A stretch of 64,000 nt of DNA from Ruegeria sp. ANG-R (lineage in GTDB: Bacteria > Pseudomonadota > Alphaproteobacteria > Rhodobacterales > Rhodobacteraceae), in the NCBI RefSeq assembly GCF_000813985.1, contig NZ_JWLJ01000007.1, forward strand, positions 95,015 to 159,014. Reading direction: 5' to 3'. Within the stretch, counting starts at the first letter, position 1; every line of letters begins with the position of its first letter. The translations under genes and the position numbers were made by a program. Below, piece after piece: positions 16,410 through 25,608 of the stretch. The notes under the pieces are model-generated. The model had not been told where the DNA came from. It searched no databases and saw only the letters and a list, made by a program, of their open reading frames with translations.

Positions 16410-17582
16410 TCATTGTAAATCACCAAAGGCTGCCTTCAATCGCGCACAGGCTTCTTCAACCCGCGCGCGTTGGGTGGCTAGATTGAACCGTTCGAAGGTT
16501 TCCCCGCCCGCCCCGAAACCGGGGCCTGAGGATGTCGCGATCCGTGCATCCTCGCGCAGGCGGCGGACAAATTCATCATGGTTCATCCCGGTGCCCGAGA
16601 AATCGACCCAGGCCAGATAGGTCGCCTGCAGGGGCATCGACCACAGGCCCGGAATCTCGGCGATGGCGGCATCGAACAGTTTTCTGTTGGCATCCAGATG
16701 AGCGATCTGTTCATCGACCCATTTCGCCCCTTCCGGTGAATAGGCGGCGGTGATCATCGACACACCCAAGGCGCTGGGGTCGTAGTCCAGCGTGGTGATC
16801 CGGTGCCGCATCTCGGCCCGCAGCTTGGCATCAGGAATGATCATGTTGCCGGTGCGCTGGCCCGCGATGTTGAACGTCTTCGATGCGGCGGTCAGCGTCA
16901 CGGTCCATGGGCGCGCATCCGGGGCAGCAACATCCATCGGCACGGAGGTATTGCCCGGATAAACCAGATCGTGGTGAATCTCATCCGAGACCAGGATCAG
17001 TCCATTACGTTCTGCAAACGCCGCTACTGCTCGCAGTTCTTCTGGCGTCCAGACCCGGCCCGACGGGTTCTGCGGCGAGCACCACAACAGCAGCTTTTCC
17101 GAACCGTCCAGCCGCGACTGCGCATCGTCCAGATCAAGCGCATAACTGTCGCCGTCACGTACCAGAGGGCATTCAACCACGCGACGGCCCGATTTGTTCA
17201 CCTTATGGGCAAACTCATGGTAGACGGGCGTGAAGATCGCGACGCCATCACCCGGTTCACTCCAGACATCCAGACACAGGGCAATGGCATTGCCCAGACC
17301 CTGCGAGGTCAGCACCCAATCGGTATCGATCTCCCAATTGTGACGGGTCTTCATCCACCACTGGATCGCATTCAGATAATCCGGGTGCATCCAAGAATAC
17401 CCAAATGCACCATGATCGGCGGCCTTGCGCACGGCCTCGATCACGCAAGGGGCAGTGGCATAGTCGGAATCGGCGGTCCACATGGCCAGCCCATCCTCGG
17501 GCGAGACGCCATAGAGCTGCTCCATCTTGTCCCATTTTGAAGAGTTGGTGCCTCGGCGGTCGATCAGGTCGTTGAAAGTCAT
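16410..17582 (-). CDS. MalY/PatB-type aminotransferase (putative cystathionine beta-lyase)
   Basis: This 390-residue fold-type I PLP enzyme has the MalY/PatB hallmarks: MWTADSDYATAPCVIEAV near the start, the PxNPxG-like segment (CSPQNPSGRVW), SDEIHHDLVYPG, and the PLP lysine in LTAASKTFNIAGQRTG. Enzymes of this group cleave cystathionine or cysteine conjugates to a thiol, pyruvate and ammonia; some act as regulators. I use the ATG at 17582, which has GGAG 8 bases upstream and begins MTFNDLIDRRGTNS as in relatives; the open frame continues to 17633 without support. Probably in an operon with the FAH hydrolase gene. Confidence 0.88.
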   Translation of the reverse strand: MTFNDLIDRRGTNSSKWDKMEQLYGVSPEDGLAMWTADSDYATAPCVIEAVRKAADHGAFGYSWMHPDYLNAIQWWMKTRHNWEIDTDWVLTSQGLGNAIALCLDVWSEPGDGVAIFTPVYHEFAHKVNKSGRRVVECPLVRDGDSYALDLDDAQSRLDGSEKLLLWCSPQNPSGRVWTPEELRAVAAFAERNGLILVSDEIHHDLVYPGNTSVPMDVAAPDARPWTVTLTAASKTFNIAGQRTGNMIIPDAKLRAEMRHRITTLDYDPSALGVSMITAAYSPEGAKWVDEQIAHLDANRKLFDAAIAEIPGLWSMPLQATYLAWVDFSGTGMNHDEFVRRLREDARIATSSGPGFGAGGETFERFNLATQRARVEEACARLKAAFGDLQ

Positions 17583-17676
17583 GTCATCTCCATCTGTCGA
17601 GGCGAAAGCTAACCACAAATCCATCAGGTGCAAGGGGGCCGTTGCGGTGGCGGGCGCGATGGCCTAAATCAGCCTC

Positions 17677-18195
17677 ATGAAACGCAATATCCTGATCCAT
17701 CCCGATCCCCGCCTGAAAAAGGTCTGCGCGCCGGTGGCCGACATCACCGACGACCTGCGCAAACTGGCCGATGACATGCTGGAGACGATGTATGACGCGC
17801 CCGGCATCGGCCTTGCTGCACCCCAAATCGGCGTGCTGGATCGGCTCATCGTGATCGACTGCGTCAAGGAAGAAGGCGAGGCCCCGCGCCCGCTGGTGAT
17901 GTTCAACCCCGAGGTCATCGCGTCGTCAGACGAGACAAACGTCTACGAAGAAGGCTGCCTGTCGATCCCCGAGCAATATGCCGAAGTGACCCGTCCTAAG
18001 ACTGTGGATGTCACCTGGCTGGATCGCGACGGCAATCTGCAACAGGAAACCTTTGATGATCTCTGGGCGACCTGTGTTCAGCACGAGATCGACCATCTGA
18101 ACGGCAAGCTGTTCATCGATTATCTAAAACCGCTCAAGCGCCAGATGATCACCCGCAAAATGCAGAAGCTCAAGCGCGAAAAGGCCCGCACATGA
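17677..18195 (+). CDS. def: Peptide deformylase
   Basis: This 172-residue metalloenzyme removes the N-formyl group from nascent proteins. All three motifs are intact: GIGLAAPQIG, EGCLSIP (metal-binding Cys) and QHEIDHLNG (two His ligands and the catalytic Glu). It is first in the operon def-def paralogue-fmt, overlapping the next gene by 4 bases (ATGA). Pairing with fmt is the standard arrangement, since Fmt adds the formyl group that Def removes. Confidence 0.97.
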   Translation: MKRNILIHPDPRLKKVCAPVADITDDLRKLADDMLETMYDAPGIGLAAPQIGVLDRLIVIDCVKEEGEAPRPLVMFNPEVIASSDETNVYEEGCLSIPEQYAEVTRPKTVDVTWLDRDGNLQQETFDDLWATCVQHEIDHLNGKLFIDYLKPLKRQMITRKMQKLKREKART

Positions 18196-18686
18196 CCGTG
18201 CGAACCTGCCTGCCATGGCCCGACAAACGGCTGCGGACCAAGGCCGAGGATGTCACCGAGATCACCGATGACATCCGCGCCATTTGGGACGACATGATCG
18301 ACACGATGGAGGCGATGCCGGGTGTCGGTCTCGCCGCGACACAGATCGGGGTGATGCTGCGGCTGGCGGTCGTGGATGGCTCGACCGAGCGGGGCCGCGC
18401 CGTGCGTCTGGCCAACCCTGAAATCCTGCACAGTTCCATTGAGCTGCGCGAACATGACGAGGCCAGCCCGAACCTGCCCGGTGTCTCCGCCAAGGTGAAA
18501 CGCCCGCGCGCGGTGACAGTGAAGTTCCTCAACGAACAGGGCCAGATTGACCGCCGCGATTTCGTCGGCATCGAGGCCACCAGCGTGCAGCATCAGATCG
18601 ATCACCTGAACGGGCGGATGTATTTCGACCGGCTCAGCAAGGTCAAACGCGACATGCTGCTGCGCAAAGCGCGCAAATCCACGTAA
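18192..18686 (+). CDS. Peptide deformylase-like protein lacking catalytic residues
   Basis: This 164-residue protein is a clear full-length paralogue of the preceding Def. Motif 1 is kept ([10 protein letters not shown]), but motif 2 reads DEASPNLPG where active enzymes have EEGCLSIP, so the metal-binding Cys is replaced by Ser. Motif 3 is QHQIDHLNG, with the catalytic Glu replaced by Gln while both His remain. Hydrolysis of formyl-Met peptides should be abolished or strongly impaired. The frame is intact and translationally coupled to def, so it is not a pseudogene; a ribosome-binding or regulatory role is one possibility. Confidence 0.9.
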   Translation: MTVRTCLPWPDKRLRTKAEDVTEITDDIRAIWDDMIDTMEAMPGVGLAATQIGVMLRLAVVDGSTERGRAVRLANPEILHSSIELREHDEASPNLPGVSAKVKRPRAVTVKFLNEQGQIDRRDFVGIEATSVQHQIDHLNGRMYFDRLSKVKRDMLLRKARKST

Positions 18687-18695
18687 TGCCCGTAG

Positions 18696-18713
18696 GCCGG
18701 GCTTCAGCCCGGC
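18696..18713. repeat. REP-like hairpin GCCGGGC-TTCA-GCCCGGC
   Basis: A perfect 7-bp stem with a 4-base loop sits 9 bases after the def-paralogue stop and 22 bases before the fmt start. It has no T-run, so it more likely affects mRNA stability inside the operon than ends it. From memory, similar short GC-rich hairpins are frequent in Rhodobacteraceae spacers. Confidence 0.5.
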
Positions 18714-18735
18714 ACCCCCAACCCCGGAGCCGACG

Positions 18736-19650
18736 ATGCGTATAATCTTCATGGGAACCCCCGATTTTTCGGTCCCGGTGCTGGATGCGCTGGTGGACGC
18801 GGGTCACGACATCGCCGCCGTCTACTGCCAACCCCCGCGCCCCGCCGGTCGTGGCAAAAAAGACCGACCGACCCCGGTCCACGCCCGCGCCGAAGCGTTG
18901 GGCCTTGAGGTGCGCCACCCGACGTCGCTGAAATCGCCCGAGGAACAGGACAGCTTTGCCGCGTTGAACGCCGACATCGCCGTGGTCGTCGCCTATGGCC
19001 TGATCCTGCCGCAACCTGTTCTGGACGCGCCCGCCCGTGGCTGCCTGAACATCCACGCCAGCCTGCTGCCGCGCTGGCGCGGTGCCGCGCCGATCCACCG
19101 CGCGATCATGGCAGGCGACGCACAGACCGGCATCTGCATCATGCAGATGGAGGCAGGGCTCGACACCGGCCCCGTCCTGATGCACGAAGCCACCGAGATC
19201 GGACCCGACGAAACCACCGCCCAGTTGCATGACCGTCTCTCAACCATGGGCGCACATCTGATCGTCGAAGCGCTCGCCAAGCTGCCCGGCCTCGCGCCCG
19301 AGCCACAGCCCGAGGCGGGCGTCACCTACGCCGCAAAGATCGACAAATCCGAGGCCCGCGTCGACTGGTCGGCCCCCGCCACCGAGGTTGATCGACAAAT
19401 CCGCGGCCTCTCGCCGTTCCCCGGCGCGTGGACCGAGGCCGAGGGCGACCGGATCAAGCTTCTCGCCTCCCGCTTAGCCGACGGGCAGGGCACTCCGGGC
19501 GAGGTGCTGGACGACCACCTGCGCGTGGCCTGCGGCACGGGCGCGGTCGAGTTGCTGCGCTTGCAACGGGCAGGCAAAGGCGCGCAGGATAGGGAAACCT
19601 TTCTGCGGGGCTGGCCGATTCCGGTCGGCACCCGCCTGTCATCGGAGTAA
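18736..19650 (+). CDS. fmt: Methionyl-tRNA formyltransferase
   Basis: This 304-residue enzyme transfers a formyl group from 10-formyl-tetrahydrofolate to Met-tRNA-fMet. The N-terminal Rossmann-like domain begins [19 protein letters not shown], and the folate and catalytic segment [20 protein letters not shown] contains the catalytic Asn and His. A C-terminal OB-like tRNA-binding domain follows (about residues 205-300). It is third in the def operon and is followed by two small membrane-protein genes after 3 bases. Confidence 0.97.
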   Translation: MRIIFMGTPDFSVPVLDALVDAGHDIAAVYCQPPRPAGRGKKDRPTPVHARAEALGLEVRHPTSLKSPEEQDSFAALNADIAVVVAYGLILPQPVLDAPARGCLNIHASLLPRWRGAAPIHRAIMAGDAQTGICIMQMEAGLDTGPVLMHEATEIGPDETTAQLHDRLSTMGAHLIVEALAKLPGLAPEPQPEAGVTYAAKIDKSEARVDWSAPATEVDRQIRGLSPFPGAWTEAEGDRIKLLASRLADGQGTPGEVLDDHLRVACGTGAVELLRLQRAGKGAQDRETFLRGWPIPVGTRLSSE

Positions 19651-19653
19651 ACC

Positions 19654-19890
19654 ATGTTCATGATCCTGATGGGCACCGTCGTGATCGCTGGGATTGTGGG
19701 CTACCTGTCGGAAAAGACGGGCTTTACACATAACGGTTACCTGCAATCGATCATCATCTGCGTCGGCGGGGCCTTCCTGTTCTACTTCGTCCGCATCATG
19801 TTCGGCATCAGCTTTGGCCCGCCGGGGCTGGACGCGGTACTGTCCTCCATCGGTGCGCTGATCATTGTGCCCACGCATTGGAGGAAATGA
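19654..19890 (+). CDS. Small two- to three-TM membrane protein
   Basis: This 78-residue protein is mostly hydrophobic, with helices at about 1-20, 30-48 and 55-72. Gly-rich helix faces recall the GlsB/YeaQ/YmgE (transglycosylase-associated) family, and the next gene encodes a closer member. It starts 3 bases after the fmt stop, so it is translated from the def-fmt message. No catalytic motif is visible. Confidence 0.7.
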   Translation: MFMILMGTVVIAGIVGYLSEKTGFTHNGYLQSIIICVGGAFLFYFVRIMFGISFGPPGLDAVLSSIGALIIVPTHWRK

Positions 19891-19891
19891 C

Positions 19892-20128
19892 ATGCCCATC
19901 GTCGTCCTGATCGTCGTTGGTGCAGCTGCAGGCTTCCTCGCCACCCGCCTTATGCGAATCGAGGCAAGTATTCCCACCACCGTGCTGATCGGCATCGTTG
20001 GCGCGCTTGTCGGCGGGCTGATCCTGCGTACGCTGATCACCGTGATGGGTTGGCTCTCGGGCTTTATCGGGGCCGTGCTTGGGGCGCTGCTGGTGATCTG
20101 GCTCTGGCAGAGATACCTGCGTCGCTGA
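19892..20128 (+). CDS. GlsB/YeaQ/YmgE-family stress-response membrane protein
   Basis: This 78-residue membrane protein has the repeated Gly-rich helices of the transglycosylase-associated family (VGAAAGFLATRLMR, LIGIVGALVGGLILR, GFIGAVLGALLVIWLWQR). Members are small inner-membrane proteins induced by stress; their molecular role is unclear. GGAGGAAA is placed 5 bases before the ATG, which decides the start over an upstream in-frame codon. It is last in the def-fmt operon. Confidence 0.8.
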   Translation: MPIVVLIVVGAAAGFLATRLMRIEASIPTTVLIGIVGALVGGLILRTLITVMGWLSGFIGAVLGALLVIWLWQRYLRR

Positions 20129-20191
20129 CGGCTTGACCTTCGCCTCGTTCTGCGACCAGTGTCCCGGGAACACTGTATCGAAAGGTTTCCC

Positions 20192-21013
20192 ATGTCGCAT
20201 GATCTGACCGCCGGTGACGTCGCCCTGATGGGCGTGCCTCTGGACCTGCATTCCTCGTTCCTGCAGGGCCCCGCCTTTGCCCCGGGCCGTATCCGCGAGG
20301 CGTTGCATTCGGGCGCGGCCAACCTGACCGCCGAGGATGGCACCGATCTGGGCGCGACCGAGCGCTTCAAGGATACCGGCGATCTGGATGTGTTCGAGAT
20401 GATGGGCCAGGAACCCATAGACCGGATCGAGGCCGGTGCCGCTGCACGGATCGAAACCGGCGCGCGGTTGCTGTCGCTGGGCGGAGATCATTCGGTGGCC
20501 TACCCGCTGATCAAGGCCCATGCCGACCGGTATGAGGGGCTGAATATCCTGCATATCGACTCGCACCCTGACCTCTATGACAGCCAGCAGATCGGCCCGC
20601 TGGGCCATGGCTGCCCTTTCGCGCGCGTGATGGAAACCGGCAAGATCAAGCGCCTCGTGCAGGTCGGTATCCGCACGATGAATGCACATCAGCAGGAACA
20701 GGCCGACAAGTTCGGGGTCGAGGTGATCGACATGCGCAACTGGCGCCCCGATCTGGAGATCAGCTTTGATGGCCCGGTCTATCTGTCACTGGACCTCGAC
20801 GCGCTTGACCCGGCTTTTGCCCCCGGTGTTTCGCATCATGAACCCGGTGGCCTCAGCACGCGCGAGGTGATCGACCTGATCCACCGGTTCAAGGGTCAAC
20901 TGGTCGGCGCGGATATTGTCGAGTTGAACCCCCACCGCGACCCCTATGGTATGACCGCCATGGTGGCGGCGAAATTCGTCAAGGAAATCGGGGCGCGGTT
21001 GTTGACCCGCTAA
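20192..21013 (+). CDS. Agmatinase/arginase family ureohydrolase
   Basis: This 273-residue protein has the binuclear-manganese ureohydrolase motifs: LGGDHSVAYP, ILHIDSHPDLYD and LSLDLDALDPAFAPG, which supply the His and Asp metal ligands. The second motif has Ser where most family members have Ala (DAH), a change seen in some agmatinase-like subgroups. It hydrolyses a guanidino compound to urea and an amine; agmatine, arginine or another substrate cannot be decided. ATG at 20192 follows an AAAGG at 20181; the GTG 11 codons earlier is less likely. The 3' end overlaps the convergent lipoprotein gene by 4 bases. Confidence 0.88.
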   Translation: MSHDLTAGDVALMGVPLDLHSSFLQGPAFAPGRIREALHSGAANLTAEDGTDLGATERFKDTGDLDVFEMMGQEPIDRIEAGAAARIETGARLLSLGGDHSVAYPLIKAHADRYEGLNILHIDSHPDLYDSQQIGPLGHGCPFARVMETGKIKRLVQVGIRTMNAHQQEQADKFGVEVIDMRNWRPDLEISFDGPVYLSLDLDALDPAFAPGVSHHEPGGLSTREVIDLIHRFKGQLVGADIVELNPHRDPYGMTAMVAAKFVKEIGARLLTR

Positions 21014-21612
21014 CGTTCGTCGCAGATCGCGGCGGTCCCAAGCCTGGGGGCGGCGCGCGTGGTTATGTCGAACCTGTTTGCCTCGCTCGAGGTCATCCAG
21101 TGCATCTCGTTTTCCGATGCGGCCTCCAGCGTGAACCAATAGAATGCAGGATCAACACCGATATCCTCGAAATAGTCGAGGTATCGGTCATGTTCAGGGT
21201 GGCCCTCGGGCAGTTCCGCGGCGACGAACCCGCCGCCGCCCCAACTGTGGACACCCACGCAGGCACCGGGTTCCAGCACCCGCCGGTTGCCCGCCAGAAA
21301 CAGGTCGGTCCCGCCCGAGGCGACCAAGCCGTCGGATGGCACCACCGTATCGAACCCTTCCTCGCGCACCACGCGGCTGAAGACGACATTCGAGTCATCA
21401 TCGACCGAGCCTTCGATATTCTGCAGCACCAGCGTCTTGATCCCGGGGTTTTCGTCCATAACCTCTTCAAAGGCGCTGAGCGTGGTGTGATCGATCGTTC
21501 CGGATGCGACGATCTGATCGCCCTCGGCGGTGAAACTGACCGAGCTGTAGGGCGGCGTGCACGCCGCCAGCAGCAGCAAAGTCGCGGCCAGGTATGGAAG
21601 TCCGAGGTTCAT
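21010..21612 (-). CDS. Lipoprotein with ClpP-like fold (COG3904-like)
   Basis: This 200-residue protein begins with a lipoprotein signal (LPYLAATLLLLAAC). The mature region contains alternating strands and helices with a SGGTDLFLAGNRRVLEPGACVGVHSWGGGG segment resembling the ClpP/crotonase-like periplasmic proteins of COG3904. The usual nucleophile arrangement is not clear, so activity is uncertain. I chose the ATG at 21612, with GCGAGAG 6 bases upstream; an ATG two codons earlier (21618) is an alternative. Convergent with the ureohydrolase gene. Confidence 0.72.
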   Translation of the reverse strand: MNLGLPYLAATLLLLAACTPPYSSVSFTAEGDQIVASGTIDHTTLSAFEEVMDENPGIKTLVLQNIEGSVDDDSNVVFSRVVREEGFDTVVPSDGLVASGGTDLFLAGNRRVLEPGACVGVHSWGGGGFVAAELPEGHPEHDRYLDYFEDIGVDPAFYWFTLEAASENEMHWMTSSEANRFDITTRAAPRLGTAAICDER

Positions 21613-21638
21613 CGACATCTCTCGCTTTTGCTTAAACA

Positions 21639-22262
21639 CTATCGCCGTGGAGGTCGCGCCTTGTAGACGGGCAACCGCCAGCCAAACAGCAGCGACCCGG
21701 CCCGCAGGGCCCAGCAGACCAGAGCGCACAAACTCAGCGCGATCAGGCTGCTCAGCCCGAGGCGCGCCGCCAGCACTGCCATCAATGCCCCGGCAAAGGC
21801 GCTGGACACATACAGCTCACCCTGTTTCAGTACCAGCGGGACCTCGTTGCACACGACGTCACGCATCAGGCCGCCCAGACAACCGGTGGTGACGCCCATC
21901 AGTACCACGATCGTACCGGGCTGGTCCAACGACAGCGCCGCCCCCGTTCCGGCGGCCACCGCGATGGACAGGGCGAAACTGTCCAGCCAGATCAGCCAGT
22001 TATACCGGCTTTCCACCAGATGTGCGGTGAAGAAGATCAGCGCTGCGGCGCCACATGCGATCAGGATATAGTCAGGCTGGCCGACCCAGAAAACGGGATG
22101 CCGGTTCAGCAGCAGGTCGCGCACCGTACCGCCACCGACCGCCGTCAGGCAGGCCATGAAGGCAAATCCCACCAGATCCAGCTGCGCCCGGCTCGCGACT
22201 AAGGCTCCGGTCAGCGCAAAGACCAGAACCGAGGCATAGTCCAGCAGGGCCAGCCCGCTCAC
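21639..22262 (-). CDS. TRIC-like cation channel / UPF0126 membrane protein
   Basis: This 207-residue membrane protein has seven hydrophobic segments and the duplicated UPF0126 layout: the first half has [10 protein letters not shown] after ACLTAV and the second half has [19 protein letters not shown]. These Gly-rich kinks with Arg-Asp are the signature of prokaryotic TRIC-type channels (YadS relatives), which form trimers conducting monovalent cations. Its start overlaps the rnhA stop by 4 bases, so it belongs to the ispH-DUF3429-methyltransferase-rnhA operon. Confidence 0.87.
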   Translation of the reverse strand: MSGLALLDYASVLVFALTGALVASRAQLDLVGFAFMACLTAVGGGTVRDLLLNRHPVFWVGQPDYILIACGAAALIFFTAHLVESRYNWLIWLDSFALSIAVAAGTGAALSLDQPGTIVVLMGVTTGCLGGLMRDVVCNEVPLVLKQGELYVSSAFAGALMAVLAARLGLSSLIALSLCALVCWALRAGSLLFGWRLPVYKARPPRR

Positions 22263-22726
22263 GCCTGCGCCTTCTTTGGTTTGAAGGGCGCCATGCCCGC
22301 GCGGGCCAGCTCATCCGCGCGTTCGTTTTCGGGATGGCCCGCGTGGCCCTTGACCCATTCCCAGGTCACCTCGTGACGCTGCGCGGCCTCATCCAGCCGC
22401 TGCCACAGATCGACATTCTTGACCGGTTTCTTGTTCGAGGTCTTCCAGCCGTTCCGCTTCCACCCGAAAATCCACCCGGTCACGCCGTTCTTCACATAGG
22501 CGCTGTCGGTGACGATGGTCAGTTTCGAAGGGCGCTCCAGCGTCTCCAGCGCACTGATTGCGGCCAGTAGCTCCATGCGGTTGTTGGTCGTCTCGGCCTC
22601 ACCGCCGTTCAACTCGCGCTCTTTCAGAACGGTCTCTCCATCCATCGCGCGCAGCAGCACACCCCAGCCGCCGGGGCCGGGATTTCCGGAACAGGCACCA
22701 TCGGTATAGGCAAACAGATCAGGCAT
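22259..22726 (-). CDS. rnhA: Ribonuclease HI
   Basis: This 155-residue enzyme cleaves the RNA strand of RNA-DNA hybrids. The four catalytic acidic residues are visible: Asp in [16 protein letters not shown], Glu in [10 protein letters not shown], Asp in VTDSAYV and Asp in ENERADELA, with the conserved His in [10 protein letters not shown]. The ATG at 22726 begins the conserved [10 protein letters not shown]; the frame remains open 53 codons upstream within the methyltransferase gene. It overlaps that gene by 8 bases and the channel gene by 4, so all are coupled. Confidence 0.96.
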   Translation of the reverse strand: MPDLFAYTDGACSGNPGPGGWGVLLRAMDGETVLKERELNGGEAETTNNRMELLAAISALETLERPSKLTIVTDSAYVKNGVTGWIFGWKRNGWKTSNKKPVKNVDLWQRLDEAAQRHEVTWEWVKGHAGHPENERADELARAGMAPFKPKKAQA

Positions 22727-23306
22727 GGGCAAACACCAGAATGAACCCGTCATAAGACCCGGCCAACCCCTGACCCATCCCCTGCACAGTGCGGTCGATG
22801 GAGAAGCCTGCGGCGGCCAGAGCCTCCTCAATTTCGGGCTGAGTATAATAGGTATAGTAGCGGTCAAGATCGTCGCGATGCTCACCCGTGCCCAGTTTCA
22901 TTCCAAGGAACAGCTGGCCGCCGGGTTTCAGCGCTCGGTGGATCGCGCCCAGATGACGCGGGAAATCCGCGCGGGGGGCGTGCAGCAGGGAAAAGCTGGC
23001 ATAAACGCCGTCATACTCCGATACTTCGGTGACGTCATCGAAAGTGCCCAGATAGGCGTCGACGCCATTCTCGCGGGCGTATTCGACAAAGCCGGGCGTC
23101 GCATCCAGTGCCCGCACCTTCAGCCCTTGGCGCATCAGGAACGCGCTGTCCGATCCGGGGCCCGAGCCCAGATCCAGCACATATCCACCGTCGCCGACGG
23201 CATCGACGAAAGCCTGACGCGCCTCAAGCTGCTCGGCAGGCAGGGGGATTCTCAGATATTCCGCGATCCGCGCCGTATAGGCATTGATCGTCCGCTCGTC
23301 ACTCAC
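22719..23306 (-). CDS. Class I SAM-dependent methyltransferase
   Basis: This 195-residue enzyme has the glycine-rich SAM motif [15 protein letters not shown] (about residues 45-60), an acidic residue after the second strand ([14 protein letters not shown]) and a [14 protein letters not shown] motif IV region, as in Methyltransf_11/25 enzymes. The target is unknown. A GTG start at 23306 overlaps the stop of the upstream DUF3429 gene (GTGA). The longer upstream frame lies inside that gene and is rejected. Confidence 0.87.
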   Translation of the reverse strand: MSDERTINAYTARIAEYLRIPLPAEQLEARQAFVDAVGDGGYVLDLGSGPGSDSAFLMRQGLKVRALDATPGFVEYARENGVDAYLGTFDDVTEVSEYDGVYASFSLLHAPRADFPRHLGAIHRALKPGGQLFLGMKLGTGEHRDDLDRYYTYYTQPEIEEALAAAGFSIDRTVQGMGQGLAGSYDGFILVFAHA

Positions 23307-23755
23307 AGGTAAACCCCCACGGCAAGACTGGCCAGCACGACCGCAGTCAGCAGGATGCGCAGCCGCATCCACCAGACCGGGGTCAGCCGCCAGTATGAGA
23401 ACATGGCGTCCAGCATCAGCAACCCGGCAAAGCCATACATCAGGTTTGTGCCCGCAGTGACCGGCCCGCCGCCGGTCATGAAGAACGCCCACAGCGCAGG
23501 CAGTACGGACAGGGCGTAACAGGTCGCCGCCTTGCTGCCCGAGGTTTTGGTGGCAAAGCCCCACAAAACGCCAGACATGAAGCTGAGGATGACCGAGCCA
23601 TAGAACAACTGGATATAGGGTCCCACGAACCGCGATCCCAGCGCCTGCCGGCCCCAGTCGTTCAGATCTCCGCTCAGATAGCTCAGCGCGCCCCAGACAA
23701 ACGGAATCAACCCCGCCAGCCCGAGAACCAGCGGCGCGCGGGGGATGCCGCTCAT
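23303..23755 (-). CDS. DUF3429 family membrane protein
   Basis: This 150-residue protein has four to five hydrophobic helices, with the family pattern [17 protein letters not shown] at the start and [17 protein letters not shown] in the middle. The function of DUF3429 is unknown. It is coupled to ispH upstream (ATGA overlap) and to the methyltransferase downstream (GTGA overlap). Confidence 0.85.
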   Translation of the reverse strand: MSGIPRAPLVLGLAGLIPFVWGALSYLSGDLNDWGRQALGSRFVGPYIQLFYGSVILSFMSGVLWGFATKTSGSKAATCYALSVLPALWAFFMTGGGPVTAGTNLMYGFAGLLMLDAMFSYWRLTPVWWMRLRILLTAVVLASLAVGVYL

Positions 23756-24702
23756 GCCGGTTGCCTCAATACGCGGGGCACCTTGAATTCCACGTTCTCC
23801 ACGGCAGTTTCTACCAGTTCGACCGTTACGTCATAATGATCGCGGAATGCATCGATCACCTCGTTCACCAGCACCTCAGGCGCGGATGCCCCGGCGCTGA
23901 CGGCAATGCTTGAAATGCCCTGCAACGCGCGCCAGTCGATCTCGGTCGCGCGTTGTACCAGCTGAGCATACGTGCAGCCCGCGCGCGAGGCGACCTCGAC
24001 CAGACGACGTGAGTTCGATGAGTTCGGCGCGCCTACCACCAGCAGGGCGTCGGATTTCGGCGCAACCGCCTTGACCGCTTCCTGCCGGTTGGTCGTGGCA
24101 TAGCAGATGTCTTCCTTATGCGGGCCGACGATGGCCGGGAACCGGGCCTCGAGCGCGGCTATAATGTCCTTGGTGTCATCCACTGACAGGGTTGTCTGGG
24201 TGACGAAGGCCAGCTTTTCGGGATCACGCACAGCGACCCGCGCCACATCTTCGACCGTCTCGACCAGCAGCACCTCGCCCTCGGGCAATTGCCCCATGGT
24301 GCCGATGGTCTCGGGGTGGCCCTTGTGGCCGATCATGATCATCTGCAGCCCGGCATCCGCATGGCGCTGGGCCTCGACATGGACCTTGGACACCAGGGGG
24401 CAGGTCGCATCGACATAGATCATTTCGCGCTGCGCGGCGGTGGCGGGGACGGATTTGGGCACCCCATGGGCCGAAAAAATGACCGGCCGGTCATCGGGGC
24501 ATTCGTCCAGTTCCTCGACAAAGACCGCGCCCTTTGCACGCAGCCCGTCGACGACGAATTTGTTGTGCACGATCTCATGGCGCACATAGACCGGCGCGCC
24601 CCATTTCTGCAGCGCCATTTCCACGATCTTGATGGCGCGGTCCACACCGGCGCAAAACCCGCGCGGGGCGGCAAGATACAATGTCAGCGGCGGCTTGGTC
24701 AT
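23752..24702 (-). CDS. ispH: 4-hydroxy-3-methylbut-2-enyl diphosphate reductase
   Basis: This 316-residue iron-sulphur enzyme (LytB) catalyses the last step of the MEP isoprenoid pathway, giving IPP and DMAPP. The three Cys that hold the cluster are seen in [24 protein letters not shown] and CYATTNRQ regions, along with the substrate-binding segments SAHGVP, GHKGHPE and [12 protein letters not shown]. The ATG at 24702 has GGAG 10 bases upstream; the extra 15 codons to 24747 are not needed. It is first in a five-gene minus-strand operon running to the TRIC-like gene. Confidence 0.97.
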   Translation of the reverse strand: MTKPPLTLYLAAPRGFCAGVDRAIKIVEMALQKWGAPVYVRHEIVHNKFVVDGLRAKGAVFVEELDECPDDRPVIFSAHGVPKSVPATAAQREMIYVDATCPLVSKVHVEAQRHADAGLQMIMIGHKGHPETIGTMGQLPEGEVLLVETVEDVARVAVRDPEKLAFVTQTTLSVDDTKDIIAALEARFPAIVGPHKEDICYATTNRQEAVKAVAPKSDALLVVGAPNSSNSRRLVEVASRAGCTYAQLVQRATEIDWRALQGISSIAVSAGASAPEVLVNEVIDAFRDHYDVTVELVETAVENVEFKVPRVLRQPA

Positions 24703-24830
24703 GCGGTGATCTCCTTGCCTGCGACACCTAGGTCTTTTCATTGTCATGGTCCAGACAGGAGCGCGTCATTTACCTGACATGAATCACTGATAGCCAGAGG
24801 GTGTTTCAGCACCTATGCCTAGTTAAAGCA

Positions 24831-24868
24831 GCGCGGCCAGGGCTTCTGGCCCTGACCGCGCAAATTTT
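24831..24868. terminator. Strong hairpin after the NYN gene
   Basis: GCGCGG-C-CAGGGC pairs with GCCCTG-A-CCGCGC (24831-24861), with one mismatch and a 5-base loop. On the plus strand it is followed by AAATTTTAT; on the minus strand the tail TGCTTTAAC is poorer. It most likely ends the minus-strand NYN gene and insulates ispH. Confidence 0.65.
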
Positions 24869-24907
24869 ATCCAATATGCCCCGTTCGTGAGCCCGGGTCC
24901 GTCGGCC

Positions 24908-25483
24908 TCAGTGCCCCCCGGCTGCGGCCACGCTGCGCGGTTCAGTCGGCATCTCACGCGGAGGCCGGCCGATCACGTCGCGCAGGTCTTCCAACTCGAT
25001 GAAGTTGTCCGCCTGACGGCGCAGCTCGTCCGAGATCATCGGCGGCTGGCTGCGGATGGTCGAGACGACCGAGACGCGCACGCCCTGCCGTTGCAGGCTG
25101 GCAATCAGCGGGCGGAAATCCCCATCGCCCGAAAACAGCACAATATGATCGACGCGTGGCGCCAGTTCCATGGCATCGACGGTCAGTTCGATATCCATGT
25201 TTCCTTTGACTTTCCGACGCCCCATGCTGTCGGTGTATTCCTTGGCCGGTTTCGTGACCATGGTGAAGCCGTTGTAATGCAGCCAGTCCACCAGAGGTCG
25301 GATCGGGGAATACTCATCATTTTCCAGTAGCGCTGTGTAGTAGAAAGCTCTAAGCAGTTTGCCTCTGCGCATGAATTCCTGACGCAGCAACTTGTAGTCG
25401 ATGTCAAACCCCAGTGCTTTTGCGGCCGCATAAAGATTCGAGCCGTCGATGAACAGCGCTAGCCGTTCGTCCTTGTAAAACAT
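24908..25483 (-). CDS. NYN-domain (LabA/DUF88-like) putative ribonuclease
   Basis: This 191-residue protein has the NYN/PIN-like nuclease motifs: LALFIDGSNLYAAA at the start with its Asp, a NMDIELTVDAMEL segment and IVLFSGDGDFRPLIASLQ with two further Asp. These four acidic positions form the expected metal site. Related proteins (LabA, the VapC-like NYN group) are thought to process RNA. It is monocistronic, divergent from folK, and has GGAAGGA just upstream of the ATG. Confidence 0.9.
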   Translation of the reverse strand: MFYKDERLALFIDGSNLYAAAKALGFDIDYKLLRQEFMRRGKLLRAFYYTALLENDEYSPIRPLVDWLHYNGFTMVTKPAKEYTDSMGRRKVKGNMDIELTVDAMELAPRVDHIVLFSGDGDFRPLIASLQRQGVRVSVVSTIRSQPPMISDELRRQADNFIELEDLRDVIGRPPREMPTEPRSVAAAGGH

Positions 25484-25539
25484 AAAATGGTCCTTCCGGT
25501 ATAAGCCACCGCACCGTGAGCTCCGTGAGTGAAAAGTAA

Positions 25540-25567
25540 TTGGTCAGTGCAATGGTGTGCTTAAAAT
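25540..25567 (+). promoter_or_regulatory. Putative folK promoter
   Basis: TTGGTC (25540-25545), a 16-base spacer and TAAAAT (25562-25567) lie 42 bases upstream of the chosen folK start. The local AT-richness between two divergent genes supports promoter function. Confidence 0.45.
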
Positions 25568-25608
25568 AGGTCTTTTTGGTTATATCGCAAGCATTCTCTG
25601 GTCCAAAT

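Noticed and set aside
18192..18686. Second deformylase gene as a pseudogene
   Set aside because: The frame is intact, of full length and coupled to def; only the catalytic residues differ, so it is a pseudoenzyme candidate, not a broken gene.
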